DNA of 64,000 bases from Marinobacter koreensis (GCF_023156285.1 NZ_JAKZAJ010000001.1:186001-250000); one strand, 5' to 3'; positions 48,569-57,419 are shown, counted from the stretch's first letter. A program made the numbers and translations. Notes: generated by a model from the sequence alone, not told the origin.

Positions 48569-49992
48569 TGGCCACGCTCCTTCATCCGCTGGTGCAGGGT
48601 TTTTCCGGCCAGCCTGGGCGCGGTCCGGTATCGGGTCCAGGCGCCTACCTTGCTGGGCTGAAGCGCCCTGAATCGTGCGGCGGTGCCAGTGCCCAGGCGG
48701 TAGATGCCCGGGTGCGCGTGCATCCAGGCCCAGCCCTTCCAGACCAGCGCTTCGCCAGTGGTGCGTTTGGCCCCATGGCCCCGTACCTTGGCCGGATGCA
48801 GTCGGTCGCCGTCCACCGATTCCTGGCGCAGTCTAACCAGCAGGTCCGGGATGGGAATCTTGACCGGGCAAACCTCGCCGCAGGCACCGCACAGGCTCGA
48901 TGCCGATGGCAGGTGCCGGCCTTCGTCCAGGCCGATCAGATGGGGCATGAGGATTTTGCCGATGGGGCCGGGATAGGTGGTGCCGTAGGTGTGTCCGCCC
49001 ACCCGCGTGTAGACCGGGCAGTGATTCATGCAGGCACCACAACGGATGCAGCGTAGGGTGTCCAGCAGCTCGTCGTCCTGGTAGATGGTGGAGCGGCCGT
49101 TGTCCACCAGCACCAGATGCACCTCTTCCGGGCCGTCCATTTCCTCGGACTTGCGGGGACCGGAAATCATGTTGAAGTAGGTGGTGATGTGCTGCCCGGT
49201 GGCGGACCGGGTGAGCAGCGCCAGCAAGGCCGAGACGTCTTCCAGGCTGGGCACTACTTTCTCGATGCCGGTGACGGCAATGTGGCAGGGCGGGACTGTG
49301 GTGGTCATGCGCCCGTTACCCTCGTTTTCCACCAGGCAGAGTGTGCCGGTTTCGGCCACCGCGAAATTGACGCCGGAAACGCCGACGTCCGCGTTCATGA
49401 ACTTTTCACGCAACTGCTGACGGGCGGCTGCCGTCAGGTATTCCACATCGTTGGACAGGTCCGTGCCGGTCTTCTCATGCATCAGCTCGGAGATTTCGCC
49501 GGTGTTCTTGTGGATCGCCGGCATGATGATGTGGGATGGCGTCTCGTCGGCCAGCTGGACGATGTACTCGCCCAGGTCCGATTCCAGGGCCTCGATGCCC
49601 TGCTCGCCGAGGTAATGGTTCAGCTCCATCTCCTCGGAGACCATGGACTTGCCCTTGATCACGGTGCGGGCATCGCGGGCGACGCAGATGTCCCGGACGA
49701 TCCGGCAGGCCTCGTCGCCGTCGACCGCCCAGTGCACACGAATCCCGTTTTCCGTGAGTTTGGCTTCGAGCTGTTCCAGCAGGTCCGGTAGGTTGGAGAG
49801 GGCTTTCAGGCGGATATTGGCCCCCAGGTCCCGGAGAGTCTCAAGGTCCCAGCCTTCAAATGCGGCCGTGCGCTTGGCCATGAGCCCATCCATCGCCCGC
49901 CGGAAGTTCTGCCGGATCTTGGGGTTGTGGATGGCCGCCTGGGCCCGGGGGTGGAATTCCTTGACGTCGACGTGATGTGCCTGCGAGTTCAT
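48565..49992 (-). CDS. lutB: Lactate utilisation iron-sulfur protein LutB
   Basis: A 475-residue LutB/YkgF protein. The N-terminal LUD region (about 60-300) includes VIKGKSMVSEEMELN and GVSGVNFAVAETGTLCLVEN; two 4Fe-4S sites follow in CIRCGACMNHCPVY (near 310) and CGACGEVCPVKIP (near 365). A DUF3390-like tail ends the protein. It transfers electrons from L-lactate in the cytoplasm. It is co-transcribed with lutC and the EamA gene. Confidence 0.93.
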   Translation of the reverse strand: MNSQAHHVDVKEFHPRAQAAIHNPKIRQNFRRAMDGLMAKRTAAFEGWDLETLRDLGANIRLKALSNLPDLLEQLEAKLTENGIRVHWAVDGDEACRIVRDICVARDARTVIKGKSMVSEEMELNHYLGEQGIEALESDLGEYIVQLADETPSHIIMPAIHKNTGEISELMHEKTGTDLSNDVEYLTAAARQQLREKFMNADVGVSGVNFAVAETGTLCLVENEGNGRMTTTVPPCHIAVTGIEKVVPSLEDVSALLALLTRSATGQHITTYFNMISGPRKSEEMDGPEEVHLVLVDNGRSTIYQDDELLDTLRCIRCGACMNHCPVYTRVGGHTYGTTYPGPIGKILMPHLIGLDEGRHLPSASSLCGACGEVCPVKIPIPDLLVRLRQESVDGDRLHPAKVRGHGAKRTTGEALVWKGWAWMHAHPGIYRLGTGTAARFRALQPSKVGAWTRYRTAPRLAGKTLHQRMKERGQ

Positions 49993-50089
49993 AGCCCAAC
50001 TACCAAAGCAGAGTGATCCCTAAAACATAGGGAGAGAAGCGTGCGATGTCCACACGACTTTCAGGGGGAGCGTAAGCGAGGGAGGGGGA

Positions 50090-50115
50090 AGGATGGCGGC
50101 CGTAGCCGCCATCCT
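50090..50115 (-). terminator. Hairpin after the Gld-type ABC operon
   Basis: AGGATGGCGGC/GCCGCCATCCT, an 11-bp perfect stem with a four-base loop, begins seven bases past the DUF4340 stop. It is followed on the minus strand by TCCCCC, not a U-run. It may end the ABC operon or protect its 3-prime end, separating it from lutB. Confidence 0.5.
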
Positions 50116-50121
50116 GAGGGG

Positions 50122-50796
50122 TCAGCCCTTGGCGGGTTCTTTGGTGGATGCATCCGGCGCGGCGGCTTTGGTATCCGCAGCCTTGGCGTCGGTTTTGGTG
50201 TCGGCCCCGGCCTTCGGCTTGGGCTTCGGTTTCGGCGCTTTCCAGTTCGCCGCTGTCACCCCGAGTTGATACTCGGCCAGCGCCGCCCGGTAGATGGCAT
50301 CGTCGTCCGCCAGACGGACGTTGCTCTCTCCCATGGACGGCGAGTTGCCCACGAACAGGGTGGCGAGTGTGTCGTCACCCTGCTTCAGGACCACCTTGCG
50401 CCGGTAGGTGTCGTCGGCAACCTTGAACCGGTCGCGGGCATCGGGTGTCCGGGCCACCGGGAAGCTTCGCTTCAGTCCGGAGAGCTGGGCCACCAGCGCC
50501 TCCACCTTGGACTTGTTCGCCTTCACCGGCGTGTCGGCGGTCGCGGTGTCCTTGCTGTTCTTGGCCTTGTCAGCCTTCTTCGACTCGGCTTTCAGGAACC
50601 AGTTGTCGTCCTTCAGGGTCAGCGTGAGCTGTCCGTCTTCCGGATCGATCAATACGATCTGGTCCGCCTTGCCCGCTTGGGGCAGCAGGGGATCGTTACT
50701 GACCACCGGACCGGAAGCCTGCATGCTCCAGACCACACCGGTCAGGATGAGCTGCGCCACAAGCGCGATCGACAGTAGTTTGATGCTCCGGTTCAT
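50122..50796 (-). CDS. DUF4340 domain protein
   Basis: A 224-residue protein with one N-terminal transmembrane helix (IKLLSIALVAQLILTGVVWS) and a periplasmic DUF4340 domain (about 40-170). A Lys/Ala/Pro-rich tail of about 35 residues (PKPKPKPKAGADTKTDAKAA) ends it. Such proteins are regularly encoded after GldA/GldFG-type ABC genes; the function is unknown. Its start overlaps the stop of the permease gene by one base, so it belongs to the same complex. Confidence 0.8.
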   Translation of the reverse strand: MNRSIKLLSIALVAQLILTGVVWSMQASGPVVSNDPLLPQAGKADQIVLIDPEDGQLTLTLKDDNWFLKAESKKADKAKNSKDTATADTPVKANKSKVEALVAQLSGLKRSFPVARTPDARDRFKVADDTYRRKVVLKQGDDTLATLFVGNSPSMGESNVRLADDDAIYRAALAEYQLGVTAANWKAPKPKPKPKAGADTKTDAKAADTKAAAPDASTKEPAKG

Positions 50797-53693
50797 CAGG
50801 CCACCTCCGCAAGGATCTTCCGGTAACGACGTTGGTCACTGGCACGAACCTGACGGCGCCAGAGCCAGATCAGAATCAGGCCGAGCAGGGCCAGGCCATA
50901 GTTGGTGTACTCCCAGCCAATCCGCTCCTGACGGGTCAGCGGTGCCAGCGTCCGGGCATAGCGGGACTGGCCGCGCAATGCCAGCAGCGACGGATCTTCC
51001 AGCGACCAGTCCACGGCGTTCTGGATGAAGGTCACCGGTTCGTCGTACACGGTACCCAGGCTCCGGCTGATCAGGTTCAGCATGGTGTCAGAGGCGAAGG
51101 AGCCGCTGCTCACCACCACCAGCCGCGCTGATTCCGGCGACTTGCGGATCACGCTGGAGGCTGCAGGCGTGGCCGGCTTGTCGTCCTTCTTGTCTGCCTT
51201 CACGGGCATCGCCTTCGCAGTCTGGTCCTGCTTGTCGTCACCCTTCTTGTCGGCCTGGGCGAGCAGCGGCGATTTGCGATCGGCGAACCAGGAGGTGAAC
51301 TCCCCGGTCAGGGCCACGCCCACCAGTTGCGAATGGCGCTTGGCGGAGTCGTCGAAGCCCAGGGACGGGTAAGCCTGGAAGTCCGGCAGCACCGTCGGCT
51401 TGTCCGAGGTCCAGCTGCGATTGGATGTGGTCATCAGACGGGTGACCTTGAGCTTGCCGGTCTTGTCCTTGTCCACGGTCATCGGTGACGGCCAGCTGAC
51501 AATCATCTGCTGCAGGTTCGCGGTAACCGGATGGCTGCCGTTGAGCTCGCCGTTCCTGAGATCTGCAAAGAACGGGTAGGGCATCATCTGCACATCCCGG
51601 AAGGTCATGCCGCCGACGTTGCGGGTCCGTGGTACCGGCAGTTCCGCACTCATCGGGTCGAGTACCAGCGACGGCTTCAGCTCGATGCCGTTGTGGGCCA
51701 GCCAGTCCTTCAGACCGGTGGCCTTTTTCGAGGCGGTCAGGTTCTGCGCCAGGTTGATGTCGAACGGCGACGCCGCCATGATCACGCGCCCGCCACGCAT
51801 CAGGAACTGGTCGATGGCGAACAGTGCCTTGTCACTCAGTTTCCGCGGGTTCATCACCAGCAGCAGATCGGTGCCGGCCGGTGTGTGGCCATCGGACAGA
51901 TCGGTGTGTTCCACCCGGGCGTTGGCCTCCAGGCTCTTCACCAACTGGCTGTAGTCGGAGCCGCGATAGCGGTTGCCCTGCGGTGCCACCAGGGCGATGG
52001 TTTTCAGCGCACCCGGGACCAGCCGTTTTAGGGCATCGTCGAAGGCCTTCTGCAGGCTGTCCTGATCCAGCATCGCCGGTAGCGGCACCTGAACCTGGTT
52101 GTCACCGCTCTGCAGCATCAGGTGGAACCAGAAGGGTTGCGGGTTCACCAGACTGGCCAGAAGCGGGCTGAAACCGTATTCGTCGTTCAGCTTCTTCGCC
52201 AGTTCGCCATTGCCGGCATCCGGGTCCTGGACGTTCACGGTCAGCTGACCGTCAGAACGCTTCTGGAGCTTGTCGATAACCGCCTGCAGGTCGTCCCGGA
52301 AGGACTGCAGGTCCGGCGGCAACTGGTCCTTGGGCGATACCCAGGCGTCCAGCACCACCGGCTTCTTGATGGCGGCAAAGGTATCGCCGCCGGAGCGGTA
52401 GCCGCGCACCAGCCGGTTCACGGCACGGGTGAGTTCGTATTCGGGATTTTTCAGGGCCACGTTCAGGTTGCCCTCGCCCCGGGCTTTCACCTCGATCAAG
52501 TCCCGGAAGCCAAGCTTCTGGTAATCGTCGCCGTAGGAAATCACCACGTCGAAGTAGGAATCGACAATGGATGATTCGTAGCGGCTGGCGGTCTTGAAGG
52601 GCACCGGCTTGATGCCGTAACGGCGCGCCGCCTGTTCTTCCGCTTCCTTGTTCCGGGTCGGATCGATGAACTTGACCTGAACGTTGCGGCCACCGCGTAC
52701 GCCGTATTCCTCCAGCAGGCTCTTCAGCCGGGGAACCAGTGGCGCCAGCAGCGGATGGGTTTTCTCCGAGAAATAGGCACGGATCTGCAGCGGCTCCTGC
52801 AGGTTGGCCAGTTCCTGGGTGGTTGCGTCGGACAGGGTATACAGATGGCTCTCGGTCAGGTCCGCCCGAACGGAATGCAGCGGCTGCAGCCACAGGTTAC
52901 CGGCGATCAGGTTGACCGCAGCGAGCACCGCTACGGTTTTCCAGCGGCGATGGGACGCGGACGGCGGGTTGCCGGCCCAGCGCAGCTTTTCCAGGGTGTA
53001 CACATTCAGTACCAGGAACAGGCCGGTCAGGGACACGTAGTAATAGATGTCCCGGAGATCCAGCACGCCCCGGGTGATGGACTTGAAGCGGCTGCCGGTA
53101 CCCAGCAACTGCAGGAACTGGCCAGTCTGGTAGCCGGTCAGGTTGGTGATGAAGGTGGAGCCGATCAGGTAGAACAATCCGCAGATCAGCACCGTGACCA
53201 TCAGTGCCACGATGGGGTTGTCCGTGCGGCTGCTGGTGAACAGCCCGATGGCGATGTAGGCCGCGCCGAGGAACAGGGTGGCCACATAGCCGCCGATCAC
53301 CGGGCCGGGATCCATGGGGCCGAGCAGCGATACGGTAATGGGCAGTGGCAGGGTCAGGATCAGGGCAATGCACAACAGGCCCAGCGCCGCGACAAACTTG
53401 CCGAGCACCAGTTGCCAGAGACTGACCGGCGATGTGAGCAGGCTTTCCAGCGTGCCCGAGCGACGCTCCTCCGACCAGCTGCGCATGGTGAGGGCAGCAA
53501 TCAGAAAAATCAGCAACAACGGCAGCCAGCTGAACAGGGGCTGCAGATCGGCCACGTTCCGGGCGAAAAAGGCTTCACCCCAGAAAAACACGAACAGGCA
53601 AGCGGCCACGAACAGGGCCATGAACAGGTACGCCGCCGGGGACGCAAAGAAACCACGAAACTCCTTCCGGGCAACATGCATCAGATCAGCCAT
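50796..53693 (-). CDS. Fused ABC-2 permease and GldG-like periplasmic protein
   Basis: A 965-residue fusion. Residues 1-245 are an ABC-2 permease of GldF type with six helices; LTMRSWSEERRSGTLESLLT is its cytoplasmic signature. After another TM near 265 comes a GldG-like region (about 280-600) and a DUF4350-like segment (about 600-870), closed by a TM near 935 (TNYGLALLGLILIWLWRR). In Bacteroidetes GldFG are separate and needed for gliding. In proteobacteria the fused form has no proven function. A Lys/Asp/Gln-rich linker lies near 815-845. Confidence 0.82.
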   Translation of the reverse strand: MADLMHVARKEFRGFFASPAAYLFMALFVAACLFVFFWGEAFFARNVADLQPLFSWLPLLLIFLIAALTMRSWSEERRSGTLESLLTSPVSLWQLVLGKFVAALGLLCIALILTLPLPITVSLLGPMDPGPVIGGYVATLFLGAAYIAIGLFTSSRTDNPIVALMVTVLICGLFYLIGSTFITNLTGYQTGQFLQLLGTGSRFKSITRGVLDLRDIYYYVSLTGLFLVLNVYTLEKLRWAGNPPSASHRRWKTVAVLAAVNLIAGNLWLQPLHSVRADLTESHLYTLSDATTQELANLQEPLQIRAYFSEKTHPLLAPLVPRLKSLLEEYGVRGGRNVQVKFIDPTRNKEAEEQAARRYGIKPVPFKTASRYESSIVDSYFDVVISYGDDYQKLGFRDLIEVKARGEGNLNVALKNPEYELTRAVNRLVRGYRSGGDTFAAIKKPVVLDAWVSPKDQLPPDLQSFRDDLQAVIDKLQKRSDGQLTVNVQDPDAGNGELAKKLNDEYGFSPLLASLVNPQPFWFHLMLQSGDNQVQVPLPAMLDQDSLQKAFDDALKRLVPGALKTIALVAPQGNRYRGSDYSQLVKSLEANARVEHTDLSDGHTPAGTDLLLVMNPRKLSDKALFAIDQFLMRGGRVIMAASPFDINLAQNLTASKKATGLKDWLAHNGIELKPSLVLDPMSAELPVPRTRNVGGMTFRDVQMMPYPFFADLRNGELNGSHPVTANLQQMIVSWPSPMTVDKDKTGKLKVTRLMTTSNRSWTSDKPTVLPDFQAYPSLGFDDSAKRHSQLVGVALTGEFTSWFADRKSPLLAQADKKGDDKQDQTAKAMPVKADKKDDKPATPAASSVIRKSPESARLVVVSSGSFASDTMLNLISRSLGTVYDEPVTFIQNAVDWSLEDPSLLALRGQSRYARTLAPLTRQERIGWEYTNYGLALLGLILIWLWRRQVRASDQRRYRKILAEVA

Positions 53694-54630
53694 GCTCTAC
53701 CTCCCCGTTGACTTCGGCAAACACCCGCTCCAGGTCCCGCTCGTCCGGTGACAGGTTCAGGATGGGCACGTTGGCGGCCACCAGCTGGCTGGCAATTTCC
53801 GGCAGCAGGGTCTCGTCGGCCAGCAGGCGATATTCGTAACGCTGGCCGGAAGACTGGCCCTGGCTGTCCCGGCCGGAGTCGGTGCGAATGGGCTCCACCA
53901 CCGACAGCCTGGCCACCCGCTCCAGGGCCGGCCGCGCGTCTGCGCCGGTCACCAGGCGGATGCGATCGCTCTCCCGGAGTTCGTCCAGTCGCTTGTCGAT
54001 CACCAGCTTGCCGGCACGCATGATCAGCACCCGCTCACACACCGCCTGCACCTCCTGCAGGATGTGGGTGGAGACAATCACGGTGGCGGTTTTCGAGAGT
54101 TCGCGGATGAGATCCCGCATCTGGTGGATCTGGGTGGGGTCGAGGCCGTTGGTGGGCTCGTCGAGGATCACGATGTCCGGCTGGTGGAGGATGGCCTGGG
54201 CCACGCCGACCCGCTGTCGGTAGCCACGGGAGAGGGTCTGGATTTCGTCGGTCGCCTTGGCTTTCAGGTCGGCCCGCTGGATGGCCCGGGCGATGGCCTT
54301 GGTGCGTTCATTCTCCGGGATACCGTGCAGGGACGCCTGGTAGTGAAGGAAGTCGATCACCGTCATCTCTGGCCAAACCGGGCAGTTCTCCGGCAGGTAA
54401 CCGATACGGGCCTGGATCTGGCGGGTATCCGGCCCCACCGTCAGATGATCCACACGGATCGATCCGGACGTGGGCTCGAGATAACCGGTGAGCATTTTCA
54501 TGATCGTGGTCTTGCCGGCGCCGTTGTGGCCGAGCAATCCCACGACTTCTCCGGAGCCAATGGAGAACGACACGTCATCCACTGCGGTGACCTCGCCATA
54601 GCGACGGGTCAGGTGTTCCACCTGAATCAT
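53686..54630 (-). CDS. GldA-like ABC transporter ATP-binding protein
   Basis: A 314-residue ABC ATPase. Walker A is GHNGAGKTTIMKMLTG near residue 37, the signature region is LSRGYRQRVGVAQAIL, Walker B is IVILDEPTNGLDPTQ and the H-loop is IVSTHILQE. A C-terminal extension of about 90 residues is typical of GldA/CcmA-like subunits. It energises the fused permease, whose ATG it overlaps by eight bases. I use the ATG at 54630 with GGAG seven bases upstream rather than a TTG two codons earlier. Confidence 0.88.
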   Translation of the reverse strand: MIQVEHLTRRYGEVTAVDDVSFSIGSGEVVGLLGHNGAGKTTIMKMLTGYLEPTSGSIRVDHLTVGPDTRQIQARIGYLPENCPVWPEMTVIDFLHYQASLHGIPENERTKAIARAIQRADLKAKATDEIQTLSRGYRQRVGVAQAILHQPDIVILDEPTNGLDPTQIHQMRDLIRELSKTATVIVSTHILQEVQAVCERVLIMRAGKLVIDKRLDELRESDRIRLVTGADARPALERVARLSVVEPIRTDSGRDSQGQSSGQRYEYRLLADETLLPEIASQLVAANVPILNLSPDERDLERVFAEVNGEVEHG

Positions 54631-54666
54631 GGGCAAACTCCGTTCTGGGTGTTGGTGTTTTTCTCG

Positions 54667-54702
54667 AAAAACGGGATCTCAGGCGCAGGAAGTGCGCCCG
54701 AG
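54667..54702 (-). terminator. Possible terminator between lutA and the ABC operon
   Basis: On the minus strand CTC-G-GGCGCA-CTTCC-TGCGCC-T-GAG forms a stem, followed six bases later by TTTTT. Its place after lutA suggests that lutA is transcribed apart from the ABC genes. Confidence 0.45.
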
Positions 54703-54767
54703 CCAGAACGTAGGGACAGTAAGTGCCTGATTCAATTCCATTAAATAATGGAAAGCATTACAGCGGA

Positions 54768-55535
54768 TTAAGGCTTCTGAAAGGTTCGTTTGTGCAGGAA
54801 AGAGATAATATGCTCCCCGGACAGCGGCTGTTCGTTCTTCTCGGCGTAGCCGGCAATGTTCATCAGGCAGCCGCAGTCGGTGGTCACGAACTCCCGGGCG
54901 CCAGCGTCAACAAGGGTCTCCACCTTCTCGCTGACCATGGCCGAGGAAATCTCTGGGTGACGCACCGCAAAGGTGCCGCCAAAGCCACAGCATTCCTCCG
55001 GGCGCACCTGTTCCACCAGGTTTACATTCTTCAGCTGGCGCAGCAGGGCAGGGCCCACTTCCGCCACACCCATTTCCCGGCGCGCGGAACAGGAGGTGTG
55101 CATGGCCACCGTGACCGGCTCGCCCAGATCCTCCAGTTTGATGTGGCAGACGTTCAGCAGGAAATCCGTCAGCTCCCACACCCGCCCGGCGATCTCCGCG
55201 GCTTTCGTTTCCCGGGGGGTATCCCGGAACAGCGCCGGATAATGCTGACGCATCATGCCGCCACAGGAACCGGACGGCACCACGATCGGCCAGTCCTCCG
55301 GAAACAGATCGAGCTGGGCATCCGCCACCGCGCGGGCCTCATCATGATAGCCGGAGGTATAGGCGGGTTGGCCGCAACAGGTCTGACCCTGTGGGAAGAT
55401 CACCTCGATGCCCTCGCGCTCCAGCAGTTCCACGCCGGCAATCCCGGCATCCGGGTAGAACATGTCCACCAGACAGGTGCCGAAGTAATAGACCTTACGG
55501 GGTTTGGAAGGGTAAACCTTGATGGGATCCGCCAT
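54768..55535 (-). CDS. lutA: Lactate utilisation Fe-S oxidoreductase LutA
   Basis: A 255-residue LutA/YkgE protein with paired CCG domains: GQTCCGQPAYTSGYHDEA, SGSCGGMMRQHYP, PEECCGFGGTFAVRHPEI and TTDCGCLMNIAGY provide the cysteines for Fe-S or non-cubane clusters as in heterodisulfide reductase. It is the third part of the LutABC L-lactate oxidising complex. It lies 4.8 kb upstream of lutB on the same strand, with an ABC module between. The ATG at 55535 fits the family start; the frame is open 13 codons more. Confidence 0.92.
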   Translation of the reverse strand: MADPIKVYPSKPRKVYYFGTCLVDMFYPDAGIAGVELLEREGIEVIFPQGQTCCGQPAYTSGYHDEARAVADAQLDLFPEDWPIVVPSGSCGGMMRQHYPALFRDTPRETKAAEIAGRVWELTDFLLNVCHIKLEDLGEPVTVAMHTSCSARREMGVAEVGPALLRQLKNVNLVEQVRPEECCGFGGTFAVRHPEISSAMVSEKVETLVDAGAREFVTTDCGCLMNIAGYAEKNEQPLSGEHIISFLHKRTFQKP

Positions 55536-55650
55536 AGTGCCGCCAGCTCGGAAGTCGGTTCTTGTTCCTATCAATAATAGGGTGGCAAAGGCGGGGTTGC
55601 CAGACGACTTTCGGGGAAGGCAGCAGCAGGGCGCTGCTGCCGGGAGTGCT

Positions 55651-55920
55651 TTATTTCACCGTCAGGCGCTCGGCGTTCTTCTCAACGGTACGCGCGCCGA
55701 TGCCCTTGACCAGCGCCAGATCCTCGGCGGACGCAAACGGACCATGGGACTCGCGGTAGCTGACGATGGCCTGCGCCTTGCTGTCGCCAATGCCGTTCAG
55801 GCTCGCCAGCGTGGCAACATCTGCGGTGTTGATGTTCACGGCTGCGCCTTCGGCCTGGGCGAAACCGCTGAACAGGCTGAAAAGCAGAACGAGGGTGGCG
55901 ATGATCGGTGTACGTTTCAT
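55651..55920 (-). CDS. comEA: ComEA-family helix-hairpin-helix protein
   Basis: An 89-residue exported protein with a signal peptide of about 23 residues ending AQA and a double helix-hairpin-helix domain (VNINTADVATLASLNGIGDS, GPFASAEDLALVKGIGARTV). Such small ComEA-like proteins bind DNA in the periplasm and pull it in during natural transformation. CAGGAGCAAGCTTC precedes the ATG. A CsrB/RsmZ-type RNA lies immediately upstream on the same strand, so read-through into comEA is possible. Confidence 0.87.
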   Translation of the reverse strand: MKRTPIIATLVLLFSLFSGFAQAEGAAVNINTADVATLASLNGIGDSKAQAIVSYRESHGPFASAEDLALVKGIGARTVEKNAERLTVK

Positions 55921-55987
55921 GAAGCTTGCTCCTGAGATTGAGTAACGTCGTTGTGATTGGGAGCAGGGACGTCAATCCAGCAGCAAG

Positions 55988-56179
55988 TGCACGGACCGGG
56001 ACCACATTCCATGTGGCCCCGGGCTCCGTGGCTGACCCCTGCCTGGTCCTTCAGGCTGCGCATCATCCTGAGCGCGTCGTCCGTGTGGTCATCCTTGTGC
56101 CCGATCCAGTGGGCAACTCCAAATCCCTGGAGTGTTCATCCTTGAGCCAACGATCCTTGCTGGCTGTCATCCCTGACAC
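55988..56179 (-). ncRNA. CsrB/RsmZ-type CsrA-sequestering small RNA
   Basis: About 190 nt on the minus strand hold twelve GGA triplets, most in loops of short hairpins: GTCA-GGGA-TGAC, AGCCA-GCAAGGATCG-TTGGCT, ACTCCA-GGGATT-TGGAGT, GCCC-ACTGGATC-GGGC, GCGCTCA-GGA-TGATGCGC, GCCTG-AAGGAC-CAGGC and CCACAT-GGA-ATGTGG. This is the design of CsrB/RsmY/RsmZ RNAs, which titrate CsrA/RsmA. The 5-prime hairpin also resembles that of Pseudomonas RsmZ. A -10 (TAGAAT, 56185-56190) and a GacA box support the start near 56179. The last long hairpin (55990-56030) has no U-run, so the 3-prime end is uncertain. Confidence 0.82.
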
Positions 56180-56184
56180 TTTCC

Positions 56185-56190
56185 ATTCTA
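56185..56190 (-). promoter_or_regulatory. -10 element of the CsrB/RsmZ-type RNA
   Basis: TAGAAT on the minus strand matches TATAAT in five of six positions and sits seven bases before the predicted RNA start. The -35 region is poor, as expected for an activator-dependent promoter. Confidence 0.55.
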
Positions 56191-56233
56191 GTCCTGACAC
56201 CCGCCGGCAAAATCGGACATCCGCTCTGCGGAA

Positions 56234-56251
56234 CGTGAGACATTTCTTACA
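56234..56251 (-). promoter_or_regulatory. GacA/UvrY binding box
   Basis: On the minus strand TGTAAGAAATGTCTCACG matches the GacA/UvrY/LetA upstream element TGTAAG-N6-CTTACA in 10 of 12 defined positions, including the AAAT centre common in this element. It is centred about 64 bases upstream of the predicted RNA start, the usual distance in rsmY/rsmZ. The overlapping palindrome CTTACACCCCTGTAAG (56246-56261) adds a further half-site. Confidence 0.75.
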
Positions 56252-56448
56252 CCCCTGTAAGTGTCCCGAAATGTATTAACAGTGAATCAAGGTTCAGTGT
56301 TTTTGGCCTTCCGTGCCTGCCAACGGTGCAGGCGCACCACAAAAACCACCAGATGCTCGATGACCGTGCAAGGCGGCCCGAAGATCCGGCCTGGTTCAGG
56401 GTGATTGTTCCCATTAACGCGCTGTTTTTTAATGGAATATCCGGGATC
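56252..56448. other. Non-coding upstream region of the urease cluster
   Basis: Besides the sigma-54 element, this stretch contains GGTGC-AGGC-GCACC (56325-56338) and CCATTAA-N11-TTAATGG (56411-56435), either of which could be an activator site. The first has the NtrC half-sites in reverse order, so I do not call it NtrC. No protein is supported here; the ureD frame stays open upstream by chance. Confidence 0.45.
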
Positions 56449-56464
56449 TGGAACGCCGGATGCA
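56449..56464 (+). promoter_or_regulatory. Candidate sigma-54 promoter of the urease cluster
   Basis: TGGAACGCCGGATGCA has the GG-N10-GC spacing and matches TGGCACG-N4-TTGCA except at two positions. The implied start near 56475 leaves a short leader with the GGAAGGAGG ribosome-binding site before ureD at 56494. Nitrogen control of urease via NtrC and RpoN is common in proteobacteria. Confidence 0.6.
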
Positions 56465-56493
56465 AACGATGGGTAACTCGGGAAGGAGGCCTG

Positions 56494-57405
56494 ATGCCCA
56501 TACTTGAAGACACCACCCCGCTCCGGTCCGGCGCTCACGCCTCCGGCCACCGCTTCGACGGCGAACGCCGCTGGGCGGCCGCGTTGTCACTGGGCTTCGA
56601 AGCCAGGGACGAAGGCGCCGATAAGCCTGTCACCCGGCTGGCTCGCCGCTGGCACCAGGGACCATTACGGGTTCAACGCCCCTTCTATCCCGAAGGCAAG
56701 ACCGGCTGCTGCCACGTCTACCTGTTGCATCCCCCCGGTGGCCTGGTGAGCGGAGACGAACTGCACATCAGCGCCTCCGTCGCCGAAGGCGGCCACGCCC
56801 TGCTGACCACCCCGGCCGCCGCCAAACTCTACAAGGCTGACAGCCACGGCGTCGCCTGGGGCCAGCACACCCGGTTGCAGGTGGCCAGAAACGCCACCCT
56901 CGAATACCTGCCCCAGGAAACCATTGCCTTCGACGGCTCCCGGGGCCGACAGACCACCACGATCGAACTCGAAAGCGGCGGCCGAACCCTCGGCTGGGAA
57001 GTCCTCGCCCTCGGCCGCCCGGCCAGCGACCTGCCTTTTGCCACCGGCGCCCTTGAACAGCGCTTTCACCTCAGCCTCGACGGCAAACCGCTGTGGCTGG
57101 AACGCCAACTGCTCGACCCCAAACACCGCCGATTCACCGGCCACTGGGGGCAGGGCGGTGCCACCGTACAGGCGACTTTGTGGGCCGTTGGCCTAGACGA
57201 CGAAGCCGCCGCCATCGACGCACTGCGAGAACAACTCCAGGACAACCACCGCTGGGCCGTCACCCGACGCCGGAGCGTATTGCTCATGCGCTACCTGGGC
57301 ACCAGCCGCAACGAAGCCTGGGCCCTGTGCGAACAGGCCTGGCACCTATTGCGCCCGCGACTCACCGGCGTACCGGCCCACACGCCCCGAATCTGGCTTA
57401 CCTGA
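56494..57405 (+). CDS. ureD: Urease accessory protein UreD
   Basis: A 303-residue UreD (UreH) scaffold that binds apo-urease and receives nickel through UreFG. Family blocks seen: [65 protein letters not shown] and [25 protein letters not shown] before the ATG at 56494 is decisive; the frame is open 56 codons upstream without family similarity. First gene of the urease cluster, with a sigma-54-like promoter just upstream. Confidence 0.94.
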   Translation: MPILEDTTPLRSGAHASGHRFDGERRWAAALSLGFEARDEGADKPVTRLARRWHQGPLRVQRPFYPEGKTGCCHVYLLHPPGGLVSGDELHISASVAEGGHALLTTPAAAKLYKADSHGVAWGQHTRLQVARNATLEYLPQETIAFDGSRGRQTTTIELESGGRTLGWEVLALGRPASDLPFATGALEQRFHLSLDGKPLWLERQLLDPKHRRFTGHWGQGGATVQATLWAVGLDDEAAAIDALREQLQDNHRWAVTRRRSVLLMRYLGTSRNEAWALCEQAWHLLRPRLTGVPAHTPRIWLT

Positions 57406-57419
57406 CCAACGGAGTCACC

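Noticed and set aside
55921..56179. Structured leader of comEA instead of a separate RNA
   Set aside because: The density of GGA loops, the GacA box at the expected distance and the length all fit a CsrB/RsmZ RNA. Read-through into comEA is not excluded, because no U-run ends the last hairpin.
56325..56338. NtrC-binding site before ureD
   Set aside because: GGTGC-N4-GCACC has the NtrC half-sites in reversed order and the wrong spacing; kept only as an unassigned palindrome.
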